In this document: positions 1 through 10,163 of the stretch, in pieces | Layout: every line of letters begins with the position of its first letter | Numbering within the stretch: position 1 is the stretch's first letter | Source: Marinobacter excellens HL-55 | GTDB lineage: Bacteria; Pseudomonadota; Gammaproteobacteria; Pseudomonadales; Oleiphilaceae | Assembly: GCA_001314845.1 (NCBI GenBank) | Contig: LJZQ01000020.1 | Coordinates: forward strand, 1-64,000 | Length of the DNA stretch: 64,000 bases | Direction: 5' to 3' | Program-made: the position numbers and the translations under genes | Notes under the pieces: generated by a model | The model's database searches: none | What the model was told of the DNA's origin: nothing | What the model saw: the letters and a program-made list of their open reading frames with translations, nothing else

Positions 1-71
1 TTCCAAAACCTTGCGGAGCCATGGATGGCGGAGCAGAGCGTACAGGGAAGTATTCACAGCGTGTTTTGGAA
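1..71 (+). repeat. Conserved-core, variable-arm repeat, copy A (probably cut by the window edge)
   Basis: The arms TTCCAAAAC (1-9) and GTTTTGGAA (63-71) are perfect inverted repeats. Between them lies a core that starts with TGCGGAGCCATGGATGGCGG (12-31) and ends in GCGT, shared with the two copies near 6.2 and 6.4 kb. The left arm may continue beyond base 1. The copy lies just downstream of gcvH (minus strand), so it may act as a 3' RNA structure or terminator. No transposase or target duplication is visible. The function is unknown; the resemblance to the other copies is seen directly. Confidence 0.75.
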
Positions 72-108
72 GCCTTCCCCGGTGCCATGCCCGCACCAAA
101 ACCAGAAA

Positions 109-501
109 TCACTGCTCGGCAGCGACATGCTCACCGTAAGCAGCAGCATCCATAAGGCCGTCGAGCTCGCCGAGGTCCGCCAGCTTAACCTTGAACATCC
201 AGCCATCACCATAAGGATCTTCGTTCACAACCTCCGGCTCATCCTCCAGCTTCTCATTCACCTCGAGAACCTCACCGGTCACCGGACTGAACACATCCGA
301 CGCCGACTTGACCGACTCAGCCACACCGGCCTCCTCGCCGCCATTCACCGTCGCACCCACCTCCGGCACACCGATGTAAACCACATCGCCTAACTGCTCC
401 TGGGCAAAATCGGTAATGCCCACTGTGGCCGTACCATCGGCATCTACCCGCACCCACTGGTGAGTCTCAAGATACTTCAAATCTGCAGGAATATTGCTCA
501 T
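109..501 (-). CDS. gcvH: Glycine cleavage system H protein
   Basis: This is the lipoyl carrier of the glycine cleavage complex. It shuttles the aminomethyl group from the P protein (decarboxylase) to the T protein and is reoxidised by the L protein, in the cytoplasm. The 130-residue length is normal for GcvH. The lipoyl-attachment lysine is visible in ESVKSASD (Lys65), and the surrounding hammerhead fold sequence ([14 protein letters not shown] near residues 29-42) is typical. The gcvP and gcvT genes are not in this window, so gcvH stands alone between metR and repeat copy A. A small inverted repeat (TTAACC/GGTTAA, 536-552) lies between it and metR. Confidence 0.96.
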   Translation of the reverse strand: MSNIPADLKYLETHQWVRVDADGTATVGITDFAQEQLGDVVYIGVPEVGATVNGGEEAGVAESVKSASDVFSPVTGEVLEVNEKLEDEPEVVNEDPYGDGWMFKVKLADLGELDGLMDAAAYGEHVAAEQ

Positions 502-548
502 GTTTTGTGTGTCCTGTTGAAACTTTTTGCGCAGTTTAACCGAACCGG

Positions 549-1439
549 TTAATTCCAGCGAATGCTACGAGCCAGTGTCATGAACGCGCTCAGGTAATCC
601 ACCTCGGAATCCCGCTCCCGAAAGCCCAGAAAAATCTGCTTGGGCATCCCCTCCCGGCCCAGCTGCAGCGCCCTGATCGGCATCTTAAGCGCATACTCAT
701 CCACCAGCCAGCGCGGCAACGCCGACACGCCGCGCCCAGCCGCCACCATCTGCAACATGATGTCTGTGGTCTCAATGGTCTTATGCCGCGCCGGAGCCGA
801 ATGCGCGGGCAAGAAGAAGCGTGTAAAGATGTCCAACCGCTCCGGCGCCACCGGGTAGGTAATCAGAGTTTCTTTTTCCAACTGCCCGGGCTCCACCCAG
901 GGTTCACCCGCCAACGGATGGCCCGCTGCCACCACCAACACCTGCTCATAATCAAACACCGGCTCAAAACGCACCCCGGGGCGGTGCAGCGGGTCTGGCG
1001 TAACCAGCAAATCGATATCATGACCGAACAGCGCTCCCATACCGCCAAACTGGAACTCCTGTTTTACATCTACGTCTACATCCGGCCACTGCTGCAAGTA
1101 GGGCCCCACCACTTTTAGCAACCATTGATAGCAAGGATGGCACTCCATCCCCACTCGCAGCCTGCCGCGCTGGCCTTTGGCCACCTGACCGATCAGCATT
1201 TCCGCATGTTCGAATTGCGGCAGCAAACGATTGGCCAGGTTGAGCAACTGCTCCCCCGCCTGGGTAAACCGCAACTGCCGCCCTTCTCTGAGCCACACCG
1301 GCGTACCCAACTGCTGCTCCAGTTTTCGAATGGCGTGGCTCAAGGCTGACTGGGTCAGATGCAGCTGCTCTGCCGCCGCGGTTAAGGAGCCCTGGCGCTC
1401 AACCGCCCGGAAAATTTCAAGATGACTTCGCTCAATCAT
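549..1439 (-). CDS. metR: LysR-type regulator of methionine genes, MetR-like
   Basis: A LysR-family transcription factor of 296 residues. The N-terminal winged helix-turn-helix spans about residues 1-60 ([20 protein letters not shown]) and is followed by a periplasmic-binding-like effector domain. The effector domain resembles enterobacterial MetR, including ECHPCYQWL and the FDYE segment. In known systems MetR binds homocysteine and activates metE. Here it is divergent from metE with a 114-base gap, the classic arrangement, and a MetR-like site lies in the gap. The identity rests on sequence resemblance plus this neighbour. Confidence 0.9.
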   Translation of the reverse strand: MIERSHLEIFRAVERQGSLTAAAEQLHLTQSALSHAIRKLEQQLGTPVWLREGRQLRFTQAGEQLLNLANRLLPQFEHAEMLIGQVAKGQRGRLRVGMECHPCYQWLLKVVGPYLQQWPDVDVDVKQEFQFGGMGALFGHDIDLLVTPDPLHRPGVRFEPVFDYEQVLVVAAGHPLAGEPWVEPGQLEKETLITYPVAPERLDIFTRFFLPAHSAPARHKTIETTDIMLQMVAAGRGVSALPRWLVDEYALKMPIRALQLGREGMPKQIFLGFRERDSEVDYLSAFMTLARSIRWN

Positions 1440-1449
1440 GGCTTATCCG

Positions 1450-1462
1450 TGAATTATGCTCA
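1450..1462. promoter_or_regulatory. Candidate MetR operator in the metR-metE gap
   Basis: The sequence TGAATTATGCTCA matches the known MetR consensus TGAA-N5-TTCA at seven of eight fixed bases. It lies about 90-100 bases upstream of metE and just upstream of metR, where it could serve activation of metE and autoregulation of metR. One match to a short consensus can arise by chance. Confidence 0.45.
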
Positions 1463-1553
1463 TGGTTCGTTGAGATAATACCATTTTTATTCATTCGATC
1501 ACCCGCCTAACCTTGTCCAACGATTCACACTGACAACACCGAAGGACAGACTC

Positions 1554-3824
1554 ATGGTGACCACACACAACCTTGGCTTCCCCCGCATTGGCGGTCAACG
1601 GGAGCTGAAATTTGCACTGGAAGATTACTGGGCCGGCCGACAAACCGGCCATGACCTGGCCATCACGGCCGCCGACCTGCGCCGCCGCCACTGGCAGCAA
1701 CAAGCCAAGCTCGATTTTGTGCCGGTGGGCGAGTTTTCCCTGTACGACCAGGTGCTGGATATGTCGGTCACGGTCGGCAACCTGCCCGCGCGGGTCGCCA
1801 ACAAAGATGGCTCGGCCCTGGACGATTACTTCCGTGCGGCCCGGGGCCGCGGTGCCAACGACAGCCCCTGCTGCGCCACCGCCGCCGGCGAGATGACCAA
1901 GTGGTTTGACACCAACTACCACTACATCGTGCCCGAATTTACCGCCGATACCCAGTTTGAGCTGAATCCGGAACGCCTTTTAAGTCAGCTAGCGGAAGCC
2001 CGGGAACAGGGCGTGTCAGCCAAGCCGGTGATCATCGGCCCGGTCACTTACCTGTGGCTGGGCAAGAGCACCGACGGCAGCAATCGCCTGGATCTTCTCG
2101 AGCGCCTGCTGCCGGTTTACGCGCAACTGCTTGAGGCTTTGGCGGACGCCGGCGTGGAATGGGTGCAGGTTGACGAACCTGCTCTGGTGACCGATCTGGA
2201 TGCCAACTGGCGCTATGCCTTTAACCTGGCCTATCACCAACTCAAGACCAACCGGCCGAAATTGCTGCTGGCCACTTACTTCGGCGAGCTTCGGGGCAAC
2301 CTGCAACTGGCGTGTGAACTGCCAGTCGCCGGGGTTCATCTGGACGCCCTCAGTGCGCCAGACGAGGTCAATCGCATCGTCGACTGGCTGCCCAGCCACA
2401 AAGTGCTGTCCCTGGGTGTGATCAATGGGCGCAATATCTGGAAAGCCGATCTGGCCAAAACCCTGGAATGGCTTGAGCCGGTTCATGAGAAGCTCGGAGA
2501 ACGCCTGTGGCTGGCACCGTCATGCTCGCTGCTGCATGTGCCGGTTGATCTGACGCCAGAACAAGACCTGGACGGGGAGATCCGTGAGTGGCTGGCGTTC
2601 GCGGTACAAAAACTGGATGAGCTGCAGATGCTGGCCCGCGCCCTGAACGAGGGTCGTTTAGCAGTGCAAGGTCCATTGGCGGCCAACAAGCAGTCCATCG
2701 AAAGCCGGCAGCGCTCAACCCGGGTGGTCAATCCGGTGGTTCGTGCCGCGGTCGCAGGCATCACTGCAGAACAGGGCAAGCGCCAGAGCCCATACACCCA
2801 ACGCATCGCCCTGCAGCAAACAGCGTTGAAGCTGCCGGCGTTCCCAACCACGACCATCGGCTCGTTTCCGCAAACGCCGGAAATCCGCCAGGCCCGACTG
2901 CAGTATCGCAAGGGTGAACTCACGGGACCGGCCTATACACAGAAGATGCAGGCCGAAATCGCCCACTGTATTCGCGAGCAGGAAAAACTCGGGCTGGACG
3001 TACTGGTGCACGGCGAACCGGAACGCAACGACATGGTGGAATACTTCGGTGAGCAGCTGGACGGCTACGCGTTTACCCGCTTCGGCTGGGTCCAGTCCTA
3101 CGGCTCCCGATGCGTGAAGCCGCCGATTCTGTTTGGCGACATTCATCGACCAAAGGCCATGACGGTAGAGTGGACGACTTACGCTCAATCTCTGACCGAT
3201 AAGCCTGTCAAAGGCATGCTGACCGGGCCGGTCACGATTCTGAACTGGTCTTTCGTGCGCGATGACCAGCCTCGCAAGGATTCTTGCCTGCAACTGGCCC
3301 TGGCCATTCGCGACGAAGTGCAGGACCTGGAGAAAGCCGGCGTAAACATCATCCAGATAGACGAGGCCGCCCTGCGCGAAGGTTTACCCCTGCGCCAGTC
3401 CGACTGGGAAACCTATCTGGACTGGGCCATCAACAGCTTTCGGGTCGCCGCCAATGACGTAGCGGACAGCACGCAGATCCATACCCACATGTGCTATTCG
3501 GAGTTCAACGACATCATCGAAGCCATCGCCCGCATGGACGCCGATGTGATCACCATTGAAACCTCGCGCTCAAACATGGAGCTGCTGGATGCTTTCAAGA
3601 ACTTCGAGTACCCGAACGACATCGGGCCAGGGGTGTACGACATTCACTCCCCCAACACTCCCGATCGGGATCACATCATCAACCTGATGAAACTGGCAGC
3701 CGAGCGCATCCCGCCGGAACGCCTGTGGGTGAATCCGGACTGCGGTCTGAAAACGCGGAAATGGGAGGAAGTGACACCGGCACTGCAAACCATGGTGGCT
3801 GCGGCCCAGGCACTGCGAGGCTGA
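1554..3824 (+). CDS. metE: Cobalamin-independent methionine synthase
   Basis: 5-methyltetrahydropteroyltriglutamate-homocysteine methyltransferase, which makes methionine in the cytoplasm without vitamin B12. At 756 residues it is close to the E. coli enzyme (753). The N-terminal barrel begins [17 protein letters not shown]. The C-terminal catalytic barrel carries the zinc ligands in HTHMCYSEF (His645, Cys647) and NPDCGLKTR (Cys730), with a glutamate in TIETSRS. The start ATG follows GAAGGA with suitable spacing. It is divergent from metR, which probably activates it. No truncation is seen. Confidence 0.97.
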   Translation: MVTTHNLGFPRIGGQRELKFALEDYWAGRQTGHDLAITAADLRRRHWQQQAKLDFVPVGEFSLYDQVLDMSVTVGNLPARVANKDGSALDDYFRAARGRGANDSPCCATAAGEMTKWFDTNYHYIVPEFTADTQFELNPERLLSQLAEAREQGVSAKPVIIGPVTYLWLGKSTDGSNRLDLLERLLPVYAQLLEALADAGVEWVQVDEPALVTDLDANWRYAFNLAYHQLKTNRPKLLLATYFGELRGNLQLACELPVAGVHLDALSAPDEVNRIVDWLPSHKVLSLGVINGRNIWKADLAKTLEWLEPVHEKLGERLWLAPSCSLLHVPVDLTPEQDLDGEIREWLAFAVQKLDELQMLARALNEGRLAVQGPLAANKQSIESRQRSTRVVNPVVRAAVAGITAEQGKRQSPYTQRIALQQTALKLPAFPTTTIGSFPQTPEIRQARLQYRKGELTGPAYTQKMQAEIAHCIREQEKLGLDVLVHGEPERNDMVEYFGEQLDGYAFTRFGWVQSYGSRCVKPPILFGDIHRPKAMTVEWTTYAQSLTDKPVKGMLTGPVTILNWSFVRDDQPRKDSCLQLALAIRDEVQDLEKAGVNIIQIDEAALREGLPLRQSDWETYLDWAINSFRVAANDVADSTQIHTHMCYSEFNDIIEAIARMDADVITIETSRSNMELLDAFKNFEYPNDIGPGVYDIHSPNTPDRDHIINLMKLAAERIPPERLWVNPDCGLKTRKWEEVTPALQTMVAAAQALRG

Positions 3825-3840
3825 GCCAATAAGACGTTTA

Positions 3841-3893
3841 CCCCTGTAGGTCCAAAACCAGCGGATATAAGCAACGGTCGAAGCCTACAGGGG
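3841..3893. repeat. Inverted repeat between convergent metE and cpdA
   Basis: CCCCTGTAGG (3841-3850) and CCTACAGGGG (3884-3893) form a perfect 10-bp stem around a 33-base loop. It sits between the stop codons of metE (plus) and cpdA (minus), so it could serve as a shared 3' structure. There is no T-run on either side, so a classical intrinsic terminator is doubtful. It does not share the core of repeat copies A-C. Confidence 0.5.
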
Positions 3894-3905
3894 CAGACAG
3901 AACAA

Positions 3906-4712
3906 TCAGTAACCTGTGCTGTTCTCATCCAGGTCAAACTCGAACCGGCTCGCCCTGCAGACTTCTGTGGTGAAATCGCCGGAGGCGTCCAGCTCGAACC
4001 AGCGGTAACCGGGAGCCAATGGCTCTACGGCGAAGTCGCTCGATCCGGTGGCAAACTGGATGCAGGTGGAGGGTGTGGCGAGTAGTTGCACGCCGTTGCG
4101 TTGCTGCTGGAGGTCCTGATGGATATGGCCCCAAAGCACGATTTTGACTTGTGGGTATTTGTCGACAACTTGCCAGAAGGCATCGCGGTTTTTAAGGCCG
4201 ATCTTTTCCATCCAGTCAGAGCCGATATCTACCGGGTGATGGTGCAGGCACACCATGGTCGGCAGTTCCGGATGCTGCGCGAGTGCGCTGTCCAGGAACG
4301 CTAACTCGTCCTCCGCCAGCTCTCCGTAGACTTTGCCATGCACTGACGAATCCAGCATCACGAAGTGCCAGCCGCCCTGCACCATCTGCTTCTGGTCAGC
4401 CTGATATTGCGCCGCCACCGAAGCCAGCAAACTGGAGTCGTCGTGATTCCCGGCGATCCAGAGTGACGGACAGGAAAATGCCTCAAGCTGCTGCCCAAAA
4501 TACCGATAGGCCTCCCGGGACGCATCCTGGGTAAGATCACCGGTAGCCAGAATCAGATCTGGCTGACCATGGCTGCGCAACACCTCATCAATAACCGCCG
4601 CGAGACTATCCCTGGTATTAACGCCAAGCAATGCGCCATCAGCCGATGCCATCAAGTGTGGATCGGTCAGTTGCAATACCTTCAGAGGATGAGCAGATTG
4701 CTTTAAGGTCAT
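3906..4712 (-). CDS. cpdA: 3',5'-cyclic-AMP phosphodiesterase
   Basis: A calcineurin-like metallophosphoesterase of 268 residues, matching CpdA/Icc, which hydrolyses cAMP to AMP and lowers CRP signalling. The dinuclear-metal motifs are present in order: TDPHL (D-x-H), GDLTQD (G-D-x-x-x-D), GNHDD (G-N-H-D), HHHP and GHIHQD (G-H-x-H). The order nudF-yqiB-cpdA downstream of the tolC region is the same as in E. coli, which supports the name. A 214-base gap to yqiB (4713-4926) holds no recognisable gene and may carry its own promoter. Confidence 0.93.
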   Translation of the reverse strand: MTLKQSAHPLKVLQLTDPHLMASADGALLGVNTRDSLAAVIDEVLRSHGQPDLILATGDLTQDASREAYRYFGQQLEAFSCPSLWIAGNHDDSSLLASVAAQYQADQKQMVQGGWHFVMLDSSVHGKVYGELAEDELAFLDSALAQHPELPTMVCLHHHPVDIGSDWMEKIGLKNRDAFWQVVDKYPQVKIVLWGHIHQDLQQQRNGVQLLATPSTCIQFATGSSDFAVEPLAPGYRWFELDASGDFTTEVCRASRFEFDLDENSTGY

Positions 4713-4926
4713 TCAGGGCCTGTTATGTTCAGTGCAACCGGTTGATATTCCAGACAAGTGTACGATGGCTAAGTTCAGTTTTATCAGCTTTAAGTGGAAG
4801 GTGGGTCACATTCTGGCCTGCGACCACAAAGATTTTGCAGTATTTGACAACTATGGCACAGGTTGGACAGGCAACAAGCCAGACTTTCGGCGCAAGCTGA
4901 GCAGGCACAGGGGGACAACTGCCGAT

Positions 4927-5412
4927 CTATTCGGAGCCCTCTCCGGCCGACCAGACCGCATGTTCCATCGGCAGGTGCCCAAAGCGCAGGCAATAGTCCA
5001 GCCAGTCGGCCAGAAAGCCGTTAACCTGCACCTTCTCATCCGGATGATGCATAAATCGATTAGGATAATCGTTGACCGGCGCAATCTGCCGCTGCCGGTA
5101 GCAACTGATGACTTCGGCCATCATCGCATCATGGTAAACCCGCACCGTCATTTGCGGATTGTTCAGCCACCTGCCGCTGTTATGAACCTGCTCCAGCAGC
5201 AGAGTTTCCGTAAATTTAGCGGTCTGCAGCAGTTCAATCCGCACCCGGCCCAGATACTGGTGCTCCCAGTGTAGCTCGAACTCGCACACCGGCTGGCCAT
5301 CAGCCTCCAACTGGCGCAGTTTGCGCAAACGCTGATAGTTGCCGTCACACAGCGCACCCAACTGGCGCAAATCCGGCACGTAAGGTTTCTGCCGCTTCAC
5401 CCACTCGGTCAT
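4927..5412 (-). CDS. yqiB: DUF1249 family protein, YqiB-like
   Basis: A 161-residue cytoplasmic protein of unknown biochemical function. It belongs to the DUF1249 family (E. coli YqiB), recognised by its start (KPYVPDLRQLGALCDGNY) and its place between nudF and cpdA. I chose the ATG at 5412 because it overlaps the nudF stop as ATGA, which suggests translational coupling. An in-frame start three codons earlier is possible. No catalytic motif, signal peptide or membrane segment is visible. Confidence 0.88.
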   Translation of the reverse strand: MTEWVKRQKPYVPDLRQLGALCDGNYQRLRKLRQLEADGQPVCEFELHWEHQYLGRVRIELLQTAKFTETLLLEQVHNSGRWLNNPQMTVRVYHDAMMAEVISCYRQRQIAPVNDYPNRFMHHPDEKVQVNGFLADWLDYCLRFGHLPMEHAVWSAGEGSE

Positions 5413-6029
5413 GCCAACCACTCCCGACGCAACCGCTCACGATTGAGCTGGAGCCACTGAATAGCGATGATCGCGGCGGCGTTATTGATGCGACCGTCGG
5501 CAATCATGGCGATGCACTCGTCAGCGCTGACGACGTGAGAAAGAATGTCTTCGTGCTCGTGCTCAACACCGAATACCCCACCGGCCTGCGCGGTGCTTAT
5601 CTGGCCACAGTAGAGATGAATCATCTCGGTGGTGCCGCCAGGCGACACCAGGTAATCACAGATTTTATCGAGTCGGCTGAACGTCAGGCCGGCTTCTTCC
5701 TGGCCTTCGCGCTGGGCAACGTCTTCCGGGCTCTCGCCGTCTTCGTTCATGCCGGCCACGAGTTCGAGCAGCCAGGGCGACTGGCCACGGCCCAATGCGC
5801 CGAGGCGGAATTGTTCCAGCAGGACCACTTCGTCGCGCTCGGGATCATAGGGCAGCACGCAGGTGGCGTCGCCGCGGATGAAGAGCTCGCGGGTAAAGGT
5901 GGGCATGTCGCGGCCATCGAAGCGCGGATGGGTCAGCCAGAGCTTGTCCATGCGGAAGAAGCCCTGGAACACGGTTTCGCGTTTTTCGATGGTGACGTTG
6001 CTGGCGTTGAACTGAAACGGTTTCGGCAT
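5409..6029 (-). CDS. nudF: ADP-ribose pyrophosphatase, Nudix family
   Basis: Hydrolyses ADP-ribose to AMP and ribose-5-phosphate. The Nudix box (G-x5-E-x7-R-E-U-x-E-E-x-G-U) is visible as GMNEDGES...REGQEEAGL, and an ASPGG-like turn (VSPGGTTE) follows, as in NudF. The reading frame stays open up to 6332, but the extra 101 residues translate repeat copy B and have no family likeness. The start MPKPFQFN at 6029 gives 206 residues, close to E. coli NudF (209). Its stop overlaps the yqiB start by 4 bases. Confidence 0.92.
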   Translation of the reverse strand: MPKPFQFNASNVTIEKRETVFQGFFRMDKLWLTHPRFDGRDMPTFTRELFIRGDATCVLPYDPERDEVVLLEQFRLGALGRGQSPWLLELVAGMNEDGESPEDVAQREGQEEAGLTFSRLDKICDYLVSPGGTTEMIHLYCGQISTAQAGGVFGVEHEHEDILSHVVSADECIAMIADGRINNAAAIIAIQWLQLNRERLRREWLA

Positions 6030-6152
6030 TCGGTTTTCCGGTTTGGTATTCGGTTTTGAACGATAGCCCCAGGGGTTGCTTGGGTGCAAGTGTCTTACGG
6101 TTGGCTTCGGCGTTTGGTTCTTGCCCCAGCCTGCTGGTTTTGGGGGATGGGA

Positions 6153-6257
6153 GTGTCGGGTAGGGCTTCCAAAAACACGCTCCTTCGGCCCATCCATGGG
6201 GCGCTTGGGCTCCGCCATCCATGGCTCCGCACAGTTTTTGGAAGCCCTACCCGACAC
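6153..6257 (-). repeat. Conserved-core, variable-arm repeat, copy B
   Basis: A perfect 23-base inverted repeat (6153-6175 with 6235-6257) encloses a 59-base core. Read on the minus strand the core starts TGTGCGGAGCCATGGATGGC and ends GCGTG, as in copies A and C. The core contains two small hairpins with the same TGGA loop: GCCA-TGGA-TGGC and CCCA-TGGA-TGGG. The arm sequence differs from copy C and shares only the inner bases TTCCAAAA with copy A. It sits about 120 bases upstream of the nudF start and downstream of thiC. Confidence 0.85.
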
Positions 6258-6335
6258 ACGCAGTCGAACACCGTGCAGTCTGCAGAAATAAACGGCAGAG
6301 AGTAGCAGTAAGGCGATTTGCATGATTGTCAAAAA

Positions 6336-6445
6336 GAGCCTGGGTGGTGGTGCCGTTCAGGAGTGTGCGGAGCCAGGGATGGCGGAGCCCAAGCCGCACA
6401 GGGACGTCTTGAGGCGTCTCCTGAACGGCACCACCACCCTGGCTC
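6336..6445 (+). repeat. Conserved-core, variable-arm repeat, copy C
   Basis: 28-base arms (6336-6363 and 6418-6445) pair with a single mismatch. They enclose a 54-base core that starts TGTGCGGAGCCAGGGATGGC and ends GCGT. The core matches copies A and B, but here the inner hairpin is GCCA-GGGA-TGGC. The arms have no likeness to those of A or B. The copy lies 50 bases past the thiC stop, about 80 bases from copy B and in opposite orientation. A role as a 3' RNA structure is inference. Confidence 0.85.
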
Positions 6446-6494
6446 TGAGCACCCAACCAGCAGGCTAGGCGATCAAGAACTCAAAAGTAAGAAG

Positions 6495-8468
<1,974 letters not shown>

Positions 8469-8471
8469 TTA

Positions 8472-8560
8472 ATCCCTACGCCGGTATTATCCGGATCAGG
8501 TCGCGGGTTCTGCGATGCAATCTCAGCCGATAGCCGGTTTTTGGCGTATCAGCACCCCGT
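8472..8560 (-). ncRNA. TPP riboswitch (THI element)
   Basis: Read on the minus strand, the leader of thiC carries the conserved THI-box elements in order. These are GGGGTGCT at the 5' side (8551-8558), the core GCTGAGA (8521-8527), and ACCTGATC with GGATAATACCGGCGTAGGGA (about 8475-8501). These match the thiamine pyrophosphate aptamer. It ends about 100 bases before the thiC start, so binding of TPP probably lowers thiC expression by blocking translation or ending transcription. Confidence 0.95.
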
Positions 8561-8754
8561 CAAGACGCGAAACTGTCTTGTCTTGCTCATAAAATGAGAG
8601 ACATTTGCAAGTGTAGAGGTGGGGGCAATTATTGTCCATAATGTCCAGCCTCTACCTTTTGGTCACGGCCGAAGCGCGCGTTACGCTGCACGCTGGCTTT
8701 TCGATTCCCGTATCCAGACCCTGGATGCCCGGAGATAGCTTGTCAGGAGCAACA

Positions 8755-10119
8755 ATGAAAAAACGTTTACTTCCGGGGTTGATTGCCCTGTTCGCAGCAC
8801 AGCCCGCATTTTCTCTGGACCTGATGGAAACCTATGAGAAGGCGCTGTCTTACGACTCTGGTATCGCTTCCGCCATGGCTCAGTTCCAGGCTCAGCAAGC
8901 CGCCAGCGATGTGAGTAGAAGCTCGCTGCTACCGCAGGTCGGCGCGTTTGCTGAAGCCAACCACACAGATTTCGACGCCAAGAATGGTCCGGGAGATCAC
9001 TACAAGTCCCTGAATTATGGCGTACAGCTCACACAACCCGTTTTCCGTGCCGATACCTGGTTTCGTTACGATGCCAGCCAGTTTCAGACCGAAGCCGCTC
9101 AGGCCCAGTACAACCTGGCACAGCAGCAGCTGATCCTGGACGTTGCCACCGCCTACTTTAACGTGTTGCGGGCTCGGGATACGGTCACGACCGCACGGGC
9201 TACCGAAGCCGCAATACAGCGCCAGTATGAGCAAGCCCAGGAACGCTTTGACGTCGGTCTGATTGCCATTACCGAAGTGTATGAAGCTCGCGCCAGCTAT
9301 GACGACAGTAAGAGTCAGCGCATTGCCGCCGAGAACCAGCTGAATGTGGCGCGTGAGCAGCTGGCGCGACTAACCGGTGAGTACGCAGAGAATCTGGAAA
9401 ACCTGCGTGAAAACTTCCCACTGGGCCGCCCTGAACCGATGGACCCGTCAGCCTGGGAAAACACCGCGCTTGAGCAGAACTGGATCATTCAATCAGCGCT
9501 CTATCAGTTGAATGCCAGCGAAGCTAACCTGAAGGTCGCAAAATCCGGACACCTGCCAACGCTTGACCTGGTTGCGTCTTACGGCAAGTCTGAACTTGAC
9601 GGCGGGAGCTCCCCCCAACAGCAGGAAGGCACTCAAGGTGTGATTGGCCTGGAGCTGAACGTACCTCTGTACATGGGCGGCGGCACTCAGGCGGGCGTGC
9701 GCCAGCAACGCTCGCTGGTAACGGCGGCCCTGGAAGACCTGAACACAACTCGCCGGGACGTGAGGGTCAATACCCGCAGTCTGTTCCTGACCGTCAACAA
9801 CAACGTGGAAACCGCGTCCGCACTGGAGCAGACCATCATTTCCCGCCGCAGCGCGCTTGACGCCACCCGCGCCGGTTATGACGTCGGCACACGAAACATC
9901 GTGGAAGTACTGGACGCTGAACGGGCCTACTACGTCGCGCTCAGGGATTACGCCAACGCCCGCTATGACTACGTCATCAACACCCTTGAGTTGAAACAGG
10001 CCGCAGGCACCTTGAGCCCGCAAGATCTGATCGACCTGAACAACTGGCTCAGCGCCAACGCCCGTGGCATTGAAGCGCTGGCCGAAGAGGAGCGCACGCT
10101 GGACGACCCGACACAGTAA
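8755..10119 (+). CDS. tolC: Outer-membrane efflux channel, TolC family
   Basis: A trimeric outer-membrane channel for type I secretion and RND/ABC efflux. The ATG at 8755 follows AGGAGC and opens a signal peptide (MKKRLLPGLIALFAAQPAFS). The mature part holds two repeated outer-membrane efflux domains with coiled-coil helices (about 454 residues in all). An upstream in-frame ATG at 8632 would hide the signal peptide and is rejected. In E. coli tolC also neighbours nudF; here thiC and the repeats lie between them. Confidence 0.92.
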   Translation: MKKRLLPGLIALFAAQPAFSLDLMETYEKALSYDSGIASAMAQFQAQQAASDVSRSSLLPQVGAFAEANHTDFDAKNGPGDHYKSLNYGVQLTQPVFRADTWFRYDASQFQTEAAQAQYNLAQQQLILDVATAYFNVLRARDTVTTARATEAAIQRQYEQAQERFDVGLIAITEVYEARASYDDSKSQRIAAENQLNVAREQLARLTGEYAENLENLRENFPLGRPEPMDPSAWENTALEQNWIIQSALYQLNASEANLKVAKSGHLPTLDLVASYGKSELDGGSSPQQQEGTQGVIGLELNVPLYMGGGTQAGVRQQRSLVTAALEDLNTTRRDVRVNTRSLFLTVNNNVETASALEQTIISRRSALDATRAGYDVGTRNIVEVLDAERAYYVALRDYANARYDYVINTLELKQAAGTLSPQDLIDLNNWLSANARGIEALAEEERTLDDPTQ

Positions 10120-10139
10120 GTCAGGCAAAACCCGGTGTT

Positions 10140-10161
10140 CCGGGTGCCATCTGGCACCCGG
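10140..10161. terminator. Hairpin between convergent tolC and waaA
   Basis: CCGGGTGCC and GGCACCCGG form a 9-bp GC-rich stem with loop ATCT, between the tolC stop and the waaA stop. It would work for either strand as a transcript end, but no clear T-run follows. Confidence 0.5.
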
Positions 10162-10163
10162 GA

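Noticed and set aside
4732..5274. 180-codon plus-strand frame in the gap between cpdA and yqiB
   Set aside because: Only its first third lies in the gap; the rest is antisense to yqiB. No family likeness or ribosome site was seen, though a short peptide cannot be excluded.
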